Positions 50,501-62,500 of a stretch of DNA of 64,000 nucleotides are shown in pieces (within the stretch, counting starts at the first letter, position 1; each line of letters opens with the position of its first letter). The position numbers and the translations under genes are program-made. This DNA comes from Apostichopus japonicus (lineage: Eukaryota > Echinodermata > Holothuroidea > Aspidochirotida > Stichopodidae). The notes under the pieces were generated by a model that worked only from the letters and a program-made list of their open reading frames with translations, ran no database searches and was not told where the DNA came from. Location of the stretch: assembly GCF_037975245.1 (NCBI RefSeq), contig NC_092580.1, positions 33,538,501-33,602,500 on the forward strand, given 5' to 3'.

Positions 50501-53500
50501 ACTGTTACCGTTCTGCTGACATTTCATTATGTAGGTTAGTATTTTCACCAGAGAGGTGTGTTATATGTGACAGCAATAGTTATGTCCTCAGTTTGAACTT
50601 TGTGCCTTCAGTTTGAACTTTGCATCTCCAGTTTGAGCTTTGCGTCTTCAGTTTGAACTTCTTTGCAATGGTTCCACCAATGTGATTCTTCATGATAATT
50701 AATCCCATGGATGGAGACAAAAAATTCGCTGAGGAATTACTAAGATGCAATTTTTGATGTCTAGACATTTGCAGGGCTCATGAGGCCCAGGAACAAGCAA
50801 AAAGATATCTGTTTCTTTTCAGAATATTCTGACAGTGGGAGGTTAAATCCTCCCTTTGGGCTACAGTTGCTACTGTATCATATCTGTGGGTATATGAGAG
50901 TGTCCTGCTTAAAAGTTCTTTAAAATTGTACTGCACTTGTTGGACAACATATAAAACTGAATAGCTTTCTTATTTGTGTTCATGTTCACGTTCCTGTGAA
51001 ATAAAATGGTTCTTTTACAAAACTTCCTTACTTCCTTTATCGTCAGTCAGTCGGAACTAGTTAGAACTTATATATCAGAAAGTACTCTAGCTTCTACTCA
51101 GGACTAAAATAAACATTCATCAGGAGATAAACCATGGTTCAGAGAATTTGTAGATTTCAATCGGCAAAAAATAGAGAGAAAATAGAAATAAAATCTGAAG
51201 AAAAAGATAGGATGGAAAACAAGAGATTGATGGAACTATGACCATGCACAAAGCCTGATTTCTTTCTGGATGTTGGTGAATTTTTGACCTATAATGGTTT
51301 ATATAATAAGTTTTATAACATTTTTATCGTAAAGTGCATCTCCATCTGTCACAAATAATGATTGATATCTTAGAATAATGCAGTAGCAACATTAACAAGG
51401 TCCCCATATCATTTTTGTTTAAAAAGTCTGACTAATATTCCATGACAATATGTTCTTGTACCTGTTTATCCGAGAACCCTCCCATGCCTCATGGAAAGAG
51501 GTAACATTGTTTTCATAAAACAGAAAGGCAAATATGTGTAATTTGTGAAGAAAAAAATTCTGGGGAGGTTGTTTACAATCAGGTTATTCGGGGGTGGGGA
51601 GGGGTTTCAGGAGGGGAACATGGGGCTCAATTCATTATTCTCCAGAATCAGTTAGAATTATATTTATTTGCCATCTAACAGGAGTGCGGACTATTTGATA
51701 ATTGCAAGGGAAACAGATATATTTTTTCTTATTCCTGGCCAGGAAATCAATGTCCAGTTTCTAACTTTCAATTAAAATAACAAATTTTCCTATCATTGTA
51801 AAATTTTCATGTTAGTGTTAAATTTGTTTATCCGTCAGAAATGAGCAGCCAGAGAATGTAATTTATTTTTTTATAGGAAATTAATGCGATGTGTAAATAA
51901 ATCATACAAATTTAATTTGCATATATGAAGTATGAACAATATAATACTGACAGGGAAATAATAAACAACAAAGAAACAACAAAGAAATGTAGAAAGGGGT
52001 TCAAACCATTCGAATATATTCAGTATGATTTGTGTGCTCTTTGAACCTGTAATATGTTATGAAGAAATAGCTAATAAAACAAGGAAGAAAGCTAAAAGAA
52101 AAGCTAAACGGACTCTAAGAAAGAGATTGATTAATATTTGAATGTATTGATTGTATGGCTATAAACGTCTCTGGTCTTCTCCGTGTGGGTTCAACAGGTT
52201 TATTTGGCCCTCTGCTGGCCTGTTGCTGCAGTCGAGTTCGAGAAGATAAACAGTTGGAGTGTCTGGAATTGTTACTGGAACAAGGAGTGAACATGGATGT
52301 TCATGAATCGTAAGTACACAGAGGAAGGAATGTTTACATTTAAATTGGCTCACGAACTTAGAATAACCCTTCAAGAAGGTCGTTTGGTGTCCATGGTAAA
52401 AGTCTCTCACTATTCAATTAACACTTCAGCAGGAAATGTCTGGTTGGTTGATGCCATTAATTAAGGTCACAAAAGATTGCAGATTCCAAATTTCCCAAAG
52501 TGATATGAACTTGATAATTTTGCTCAATCTTTGTGGGATCTGCTAAATAGTCTTCAAATTTATTCTTTAAAATACTTCAATCTTTCTTCTTCTTAAAGTA
52601 AATTACCTCGGTCGTCGATTCTTTCATTCTTTCATCAGGAGTCACATGACCCCTTTAATGTTTGCCGCTCAGAGAGGTCATGTAAAGGTCGCAGCCAAAC
52701 TTATATTAGCCAAGTCTGATGTTGACAAGCAAGACAACAGAGGATGGACCGTAAGTATGGAGCAAGTATCAAAAATGTCATCTATAGCCCGGGGACTTTA
52801 TGATTTAAACAAGAATCACAGTTTGGTCCATCCCACAATTTGTACCCAAATGATGACATTACCTACTAGGAACAGATCTTGTAATAACAGCGATCTTGCA
52901 ATGTATATTTCAAAGTATTTAAGAAATTTCTGTCAGGACTCCACTGTATGTTCATAGCTTTGTTAGACCCCCAAAATGGATGAAGTGCACTGATTTTCAG
53001 ACTGTTCTTACCAAAATAAATCTCTGAGGAATTTTAAAGGATATGGTGATACTACTGTGGGGGGGGAAGAGGGGGAGGGGGTAAGAGTTCTTAGTGAGGG
53101 GGTATGTCTGAGTACGCTACTGGATAAAGCCATTTGCTCTGAAGTAGTATGACACTGTTACTGTTAATTGACAGATCTTACGAATACATGTCTCAGGAAA
53201 TTGTGGATGACACTCCGAATCTTGCTTAAACAGAAACTTTCTAAACTTCAAGTTGCTAATGATAATGATTTAGGCCGAATTAGAAAGGTGAGCAAATTTT
53301 TTTTTAAACAATAGCAGGAAATTTAAAAAGCAGCAAAAAAAATTAAAAAAGAAGAAAGTTTGATGAGTTTTCTGTGTTATTACAAATGATGATAATTTGA
53401 CGGAGAGTATGAAAACCACTTTGGCCGCACAATTAGGTGGAAATAAGTAAAGTGAAAGGAAAGCAAAAGAGGAAAGTTCCACCTTAGAAGAGTCTCAAGT

Positions 53501-56500
53501 CCTTTAAACCTGGAAATTTAAGAGTTCCTGAGCAAAAAAGTGAGAAATAAAAAATTGTTTTTTTCAGGAATGGTTCCAAGAAAATGTCAAATCAACAAAG
53601 TCAGTCAATAGCTGAGAGATTTCATGCAAGGAAAACAAACATTTGTAGCATGATGTAGGTTATCCTCAGCAACAGCAATGACCTGAACTTTTGTATGGGT
53701 TTAATTGATTCCATCCCAGGTGTCACATTTGCTCTAAACACTTGGATATCATTTCTAGGGCAACATTGCACTGGTTTAAGGTGGGTGGGTGGGAGTTAGG
53801 GTGGCGGGTGGTGAGTTGTACCAAGACCAGAGAAAATATCCATTTCCAGAATGTAAGTAGTTCACCAAAATGAACTAGCCTGTAGTTTGCCTTTTTCATG
53901 CCTTTAGAAGCAGATCACATGTAGCGAGATAAGACCCAGCATGAAGAAACATACCAACAGCTGGGGTATCATGATTCATGTATCAGAACTTCAACTTTGA
54001 CATGAATGTTGTCACATGAGAAGTGCTTGTAGCTTGCCTATAGAGTACCCCTGAGGTTTATAGGCATTTATGATTGTTTATTGCACCCTGCATGGGAGAA
54101 ATCAGTAGACCACATTTGGCAGCAGTACTTTAGTTATCTTCCTTTTTTGCAAACAGGATGTTTTTGATTTGCATATCCATCAATTGTTCTTAGTAACAAA
54201 GGTTACCATGGTGATGTCCTGTCCCAAGTCTCAGATCATTATCCTATCATCAGTTACACACTATATTCCAGCTAACAGTGTTTCTAACTCATCCATTGGG
54301 TTAATTACTCATCTCTGTCAAGACCGACATGTGTGAATTTGGTTGACATTTGAAGCAGGTGTAGAAGATATGATAGATCTGATGAATTCTCAAAGGAGCC
54401 ATCTTTTTTCTTGTCTTGAATTTTGGTGGTACTATGTTGAGAGACTGTCTCTCTCTCTGTAAAGGAATTGATTTTACTTGTGGCTCTATAGCTACATAAT
54501 ATTGTATACCAAACACTTCTAACATCTGATTAAGAGAAAAAAAGTGAACATTTAAATGAATCGATAGAAGGATATATGCATTAACTTTAATGCACAGTTT
54601 CCACAAGACTATGATAAGCCTTTTTTATGATAACCAGCAGGTTTCATGTTAAAATTAGGACTCAAAACCTTTTTGAAATTTTCCATTTTGCTCTATAGAT
54701 ATGGTTAATAATGCAATGGAAAGTTTAGTTGACAAAATGTCGTGGATCGGATTGAAGTAATCAGTTATATCGGCCAATTAATGTTCATTTTGTGAAGAAA
54801 TGAGGCGTGATGCCTTTAGTTTGTTGATATTTAGAGTAATAGTTGGTAAGTTTGGTTGAATGGCTCACTAAATGAGCAAAAAGGATCCTTCTACTTACTC
54901 CTTTAGGCCCTGTGTTACGCTACAATGAAAGGTGAGGCTAAGCTGGTGAAGCTACTCCTGGATAATGGAGCTGACCCTACCAAGACTTGCTCTGAAGGAA
55001 CGGCAGCAGACATAGCCTATGGTCAAGGACTTACAGAGGTAAAAACAAGCAAAAAAACAAAAATTGCATTGGCATGGAAACATAGTTTACCCTTATCTTG
55101 AGGTAACACTGAATATAGAATCTGGAATAGATGCCATCGGAAAGGACTGTCTACGGTTGACCTTCATTAAATATTAATGTTTTTACGATCCTATCCGTTG
55201 GTGGTCATTGTTAATGAGCTCATGATGTAATCCACATCTGTTCACTCTAGTGAATTTGCTTTTAGAATAAGTTAAACTAGTAAACATATCATTTGGCCTT
55301 GTGGTTTCCTGTATCATAGAAGCACATGACACTTTACTTTTGCAGCTTTCTCAGATAGCTTTGGTAAACTTGGTGTCTGGTACCGGTAAACAGTAACATT
55401 AGGTCTGAAGTTTTACTTTAATGTGGTGATAGTGTAGAAGGAGGAGGGGGTGGTGGAGGTGTAGCTAGGGGGGGTGGGGTCATACTGAGGTAGATTGTGT
55501 GAACAAAAATTATTATCAAAATTTTGCTGTAGAATCTCTTTGGGCCAGAAACTCAATGTGTGCTTGGAGATATGCCACATCCTTGCACACCTCACCCTTA
55601 TGGGACTGACTAATTACTCTCCATTGTCTTATTTCTATTCAATAACAAACACAGAAAGTCTCTGGTCTTTCTGTAATTCAGCTGCAGTCTTTTGTTCTTT
55701 TTAAGTCTATTTTTGTTTGTGTCTTTCTATCACCACAGATATCAGATTTGCTAGATCAGATTGGAAGCCCTGGTAGAGTGACAGCTACCACAGAGATTGG
55801 AGAAACAGAAGCAAATGTCAGGTAAAGAAATATATCCTCTTGACAGTATATCTGTGTAATTTCAAAGAAAACTAGCTTCTGACTCAGGAGTACCAGTGTT
55901 CAGATCAGGATAAATGCCCCAAATATGGGCATAATGTCATATCTAAGCAGTGTTATCTATAATTCTATTCTTGAGATGAGGATAACTGCCCTAAATATGG
56001 GCATAATGTCAAATCTAAGCAGTGGTATCTTGAATTCTACTCGTTGAGATGAGGATAACTGCCCTAAATATGGGCATAATGTCAAATCTAAGCAGTGGTA
56101 TCTTGAATTCTACTCGTTGAGATGAGGATAGCTGCCCTAAATATGGGCATAATGTCATATCTAAGCAGTGTTATCTTTAATTCTATTCTTGAGATGAGGA
56201 TAACTGCCCTAAATATGGGCATAATGTCATATCGAAGCAGTGGTATCTATAATTCTACTCGTTGAGATGAGGATAACTGCCCTAAATATGGGCATAGTGT
56301 CATATCTAAGCAGTGTTATCTATAATTCTACTCGTTGAGATGAGGATAGCTGCCCTAAATATGGGCATAATGTCATATCTTACAGTTGTATATATAATTC
56401 TACTCGTTGAGATGAGGATAACTGCCCTAAATATGGGCATAGTGTCATATCTAAGCAGTGTTATCTATAATTCTACTCGTTGAGATGAGGATAGCTGCCC

Positions 56501-59500
56501 TAAATATGGGCATAATGTCATATCTTACAGTTGTATATATAATTCTACTCGTTGAGATCAGGATAGCTGCCCTAAATATGGGCATAATGTCATATCTAAG
56601 CAGTGTTATCTATAATTCTACTCGTTGAGATGAGGATAGCTGCCCTAAATATGGGCATAATGTCATATCTTAGCAGTGTTATCTATAATTCTATTCTTGA
56701 GATGAGGATAACTGCCCTAAATATGGGCATAATGTCAAATCTAAGCAGTGGTATCTTGAATTCTACTCGTTGAGATGAGGATAACTGCCCTAAATATGGG
56801 CATAATGTCAAATCTAAGCAGTGGTATCTTGAATTCTACTCGTTGAGATGAGGATAGCTGCCCTAAATATGGGCATAATGTCATATCTAAGCAGTGTTAT
56901 CTTTAATTCTATTCTTGAGATGAGGATAACTGCCCTAAATATGGGCATAATGTCATATCTAAGCAGTGGTATCTATAATTCTACTCGTTGAGATGAGGAT
57001 AACTGCCCTAAATATGGGCATAATGTCATATCTAAGCAGTTTTATCTATAATTCTATTCGTTGAGATGAGGATAACTGCCCTAAATATGGGCATAATGTC
57101 AAATCTAAGCAGTGGTATCTTGAATTCTACTCGTTGAGATGAGGATAACTGCCCTAAATATGGGCATAATGTCAAATCTAAGCAGTGGTATCTTGAATTC
57201 TACTCGTTGAGATGAGGATAGCTGCCCTAAATATGGGCATAATGTCATATCTAAGCAGTGTTATCTTTAATTCTATTCTTGAGATGAGGATAACTGCCCT
57301 AAATATGGGCATAATGTCATATCTAAGCAGTGGTATCTATAATTCTACTCGTTGAGATGAGGATAACTGCCCTAAATATGGGCATAATGTCATATCTAAG
57401 CAGTTTTATCTATAATTCTATTCGTTGAGATGAGGATAACTGCCCTAAATATGGGCATAATGTCATACAGTATATAAGCAGTGGTATCTATAATTCTACT
57501 GAAGTCCTCTCTAAATGTCCTTAGTCCTTGTTCAAGCACTATAGACCTTGGAATTGATAGCAGTTACAGGTGAAAGTTGTGAGTATAATGTCACCAACAA
57601 AGGTCATTTCCAATACCCACCTGCTCCCGTCTGTTATGGCATATGTAGGTCACCATGGGAAAGTTTGTGCCCAGACAGTAACATTTTTCGATCATGTGAG
57701 CATTTTAAAACAATTACTGCTGCTTTGACTGTTTTATAATATTTTTTCCCTCATATTCTCTGCTCATTCTGTTGCAACTATTTGTGTATATGTTTGTCTG
57801 CAAGTCATCCATGTTTTCAATTTGAAAAAAAAAACACAAAAAAACAGGTGTAACAATGTGGGCATTCTTAAATCTACAGAAATGTCCTTGAGAGCAATTA
57901 TTCTTCAAAGACGAATAATTCAGTTTTCACTTGCCATTTGATTCTAATTCTTCTACAGCTCAATCACACCAGGTCACTAAGTGATCACGCTGTTAAATAA
58001 GTCACATTGAAACCTTAATGGGTCATTCACAATTACTAAGTAGCATGAATAAATTCTTGCTATCATTGCATTATCAGAGTTTCCTTAAAGTTACAGGCAG
58101 GGATCTGGGTTTTTTCTTTTCTGATTGGATATCAAAATTATTTTCATTTTACTGAAAATGTATCTTTTGCTAAACTGATCTGCCAATAGTTTAAAGCTCT
58201 TTTGAACAATTCTCAATGTGAATAAATATGCATATTCATATATTTAAATTGAGGTCCATTAATAGCCTGAGGGTTTGATTCCCTGCCTGAAAGCACACCA
58301 CAGTTTCCTGCATTTTCAACTGTTTGAAATAAGAGACAACATTATTTACGAATTTCGTAGAGAATTGATCATTGTTTGGTGCTGTCAATGGCATGTTTTC
58401 CTCTTAGCATGAGATTTTGAAATTCAGCACCCAACAACAATTGGACAAGTTTTGGTGTTAGGAACTTCTTATCAGGCTTCAGAGCACTCTTACTGACAGG
58501 TTGGACAGTTTGAATATCCTATTTCTACTAGACAAAAGTCAGGAACTGTTCATACTGTCAATAAGAGTGCTTTTGAGCATGATATGACAGGATAGTATGG
58601 AGTGGTGCTTAGCATTTAGAAAATTGTTCCAACTGGTTGTGGTCAATAAACTCTGATGAATAGGAATGTGTTCGAGAGGTCCATTAAACAACAGACCAAA
58701 GTGATTTCCTGCTAATATATGCGTGACAACTGTTTTTCATGTTTTGAGTTTGTATCCTCTCATTACCTATAAACCATCTGTTTTGCTAACGAAGCCTAAA
58801 GTTGAAGTGATCAAAGGTCTTAACGTTGAAGTGATCAAAGGTCTTGGTCATTGCCAGCTGCCATCTTTTGTTTCTCTTGTTTTTCTAGACCGACACCTGC
58901 GGGAGACTCTACCAATCGTTATCATGTTTATAACGACCTGGATTTGTTCTTGTGTGGACTGGATCTCTCAGAGCTTATATCTCTTTTTCACTCACATAAA
59001 GTAGATTTTGCTGAGTTATTAAGACTCACAGAGGAAGATCTGGAAAAGGTTGGAATAGATTTATTTAACAAACTGAAAATCAAGTTTAATTAGTCAAGTT
59101 CATTAGGTTAATTAGGTTAGGTAAATCAAGTTAATTAGTGAAAACTAATTAATGGTGTTATCCTAAGGATAAAGTTATTTTGTCGAGTATAGTGCAATCA
59201 AGAATATAGTTACCATAAATGGTTACCACGGAGAACAGAAAATGCTGGTTGGACACATGACGTCACATGCAAGCTGCTGCAGTTAGTGAATGATGACAAT
59301 CAACCTCCGAGAAGTCTTGGCCACCTGGAAATTTGCTCATCAGAATGATAGATTTAAGGGCATTTTAAACACATCTTTACTTGGAAATACTTGTCGTACT
59401 CTAGTACTAGCAAGTACTTGACAGACCTATATGAGCGATATTCATTTTAAGAAAACTAGAACATTCAGGCAATTTTATAACCTTGATATCTCCATCCCCT

Positions 59501-62500
59501 TTTCCGGAACCTTTGTTGTCTTTTGACTAGTAAAATGGAACAGAGGTAATGTCTGGGTATGCCTTGTAACTAAACCACCCACCTTTTCCCCACCCCTTCC
59601 ACCCCCAGGTTTGACATGACTCAGTTTATACATTCATAACACAAAGGAAAAAGAGAAAAAGTCTCAACCCTGATGAAAAGCTGCAAGCCATTGCTAAATT
59701 ATAAAGGAGGGCGACATACTAAAACATGTTATTCATCACAGATTAGCAGCTCCACGTTCGGAAATGACTAGTCAGTCTATTTATATATGGTTATTCAGTG
59801 TGTAGAATATCACATCTAATTGTTAGTGACTCTTAACAATCTAAGTTAACTCCAAATTTAGCAATGGATTAATGTTACTTTAGTGCAGTGAATTAAATGG
59901 GTTGCTGTGAATTAATGTAGTTCATGCATGCAAAGATAATTGTTAACCCAAGGATTAATATGAGTTGGTTTAGTTCAGTGAATCCAGTGGTTAGTGTGAG
60001 GTTTTGCAGATTAATGAATGCAAGGGTAATAGTGCCTGAGTTTAATTTGATGTTCTATAGGGTTTGTTTGAACTATCTTAGTATTGTTTACCCAAGGACT
60101 AATGTGAGTTGGTTTAGTTCAGTGAATCCAGTGGTTAGTGTGAGGTTTTGCAGATTAATGAATGCAAGGGTAATAGTGCCTCAGTTTAATTTGATGTTCT
60201 ATAGGGTTTGTTTGAACTATCTTAGTATTGTTTACCCAAGGACTAATGTGAGTTTGTTTAGTTCAGTGAATCCAGAGGTTAGTGTGATGTTTTGCAGATT
60301 AATGAATGCAAGGGTAATTGTGCCTTAGTTTAATTTGATGTTCTATAGGGTTTGTTTGAACTAAGTAGAAGTCAGGGTTTGATTAGGTGTTTTTCTGCAT
60401 TGTGTTACATGGCTTTCCTTGCTTGTATGTTTAATTCTCTTCTGATGCTATCCTTTTATGAATAATTAGCAAACTTGAGCATGATCACTTAAGCTTGAGT
60501 CATTCCCTGCGTCTAGGTTTCATCATTGGTGATCAGAGGTTGGGAACTTTATGCCAATTTCCCAACTCTACACTTATATTTCAGTTCATGGATGACTGGA
60601 TACGCAAATCCATTTCATTCAGCTAAACAATATAGAAAGAAAACAAGAGAGGGAATTACTTCAGACATGAAAGAAGAGACAAGGAAAGATAGCAGATAAA
60701 AAAGTGCTGAGACATGAACCAGGAAGAAGTCGATAGATATCATGTTGTTCATTCATGTACGTTAACTACTAGCTGTTCATGTTGCCATAGTATTGCTTAG
60801 TCTTACCAGAAACATAAATACATAATGTATATTTAATAGTATATCATGGCTGATATAGGGTAAATCTGTTATAAGGAAACATCTGTTACGCTTATCGACT
60901 AGATTTGCAGCGGGGATGACTTGCAGTAGAATGACGGTCATTGCACACACCTTGATAGGGACAGTCAGCATTTGTTATTGGATTAGACCATCTGTTAATA
61001 AGCGCAATAAACTTTGGAGGCTGTTTTATGTAGTATTGGGGTAGTTTTGAGCCTTTTTTGGCAAGTTATTGTGACTTGAACAATGCTATTGATGACTTCA
61101 GGAAGTTGATATCATGCAGTGAAGGCATGATTGATATCATGCAGTGAAGGCATGATTGATATCATGAAGTGAAGGGCATGATAAAGGTGATCCATTGAGA
61201 GAGGTCAATTAAACCTTTACCAATAATGAAGTAATTTTGGATGGGTCATTCTGCTTTCTCTAAGTAATTGGTGGATTGTCTTTGCACCTGTTAGTTGCTC
61301 TCAGCTAGTATTTAACATTATTAACACCCACTGTGGACGGTTCATTGAGGTCAAAGGTCATGTGAGGTCACCAGTGGTTAATGTCTGAAAATCTTAAAAA
61401 ATCACCTTGGAAGAACTTCATACTTGGTATGTGGATGTAACTTAGTGAGTACAAGAAACCTATTTGTTTCTTGTAAAGGTCAAAGGTGATTTGAGTTCCT
61501 AGATGTGACACTCTGAAAAGCCTGTAAACTTGATAACTTCAAAGTTAAAAGCTTGGATGAACTTTGTCTTGTAGAGGTCAAAGGTCATTTGAGATCAACA
61601 GAGGACAAAGTATGAAACCTTGTAAATAACCTTGATTCCTTCAAAACCAGAGCTTGGATGAACTTCAGAATTGATATGTGACCTCTTCTTAGGGAGTAAG
61701 AGGAGACTGTTCATTTTCATTAACTTCAAATGTCATTGGAAGTTACAATTGATCAAATTTTGAAAATGCATGAATAGAAGTTACTCCAAAGATAAAGCTT
61801 TAATAAACTCCTCAATATGGTGCACCATTAAAGTGCGAGAACTTAGTGCACACAGTTTGCATAAAATGTTCTCATATAAAAGGCAGCAATGAATCACTAT
61901 TAAAGCTTTCTGGCTGTTTGGTTTATAGCTTTTAGCTGTCTAGCTTTTTAGCTGTCTGACTATTTGGTTACATTTTTTGGGAAGCAAGTCATCTCAGATC
62001 TATCCCTGTATAGTCAGTTTTTGTTGTTGTCTTCATCATTTGATTGTTTTGTTTCAGATGGGTGTCGAAGAATTTGGCTCCAGACGAAAGATAATGCGTT
62101 CGGTTCATGAGATTCATAAACTTAAATGGGAAAGAGGCAGTATTAGAAATCCCAGCAGCAATGTTTTAAGGTAACCTGTTTACTGGTGGGAGAGGATTAG
62201 GCAAAGTTGTTAAAAGGTCATATGATAAAGAAGTTACATGAAAGATTCTAACACTAATGCCTTGGATGTTTGACTTATTTATGGGAGATAACGGTACGAT
62301 TCAACTCTGTCACAGAGTCGCACTAATCAAGCTCACTCATCCAAGCACTAATATTTGCAAGTGTGACCTATTTAGGGGTTATTAAGGTATGATGCAACAT
62401 TATTTCAGGTTAAAATAAAATGCTACCACAGAATGAAGAATTGATATTTGTTTATGTACCACCCTGTACCACTGTATGGGTTATAGGTAGTACTTGCTTG

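Noticed and set aside
52646-52957. 103-codon frame taken as one exon
   Set aside because: Only the first part (to 52750) is ankyrin-like and it ends at a good GTAAGT donor; the remainder is intron read-through.
55905-57490. CRISPR-like regular array
   Set aside because: Whole 72/73-bp units repeat without unique spacers, inside an intron of an animal gene; it is a tandem satellite.
59049-59093. SAM exon reading on to a stop codon at about 59093
   Set aside because: Splicing at 59049 to exon 9 restores the conserved SAM sequence and phase, so the read-through end is unlikely.
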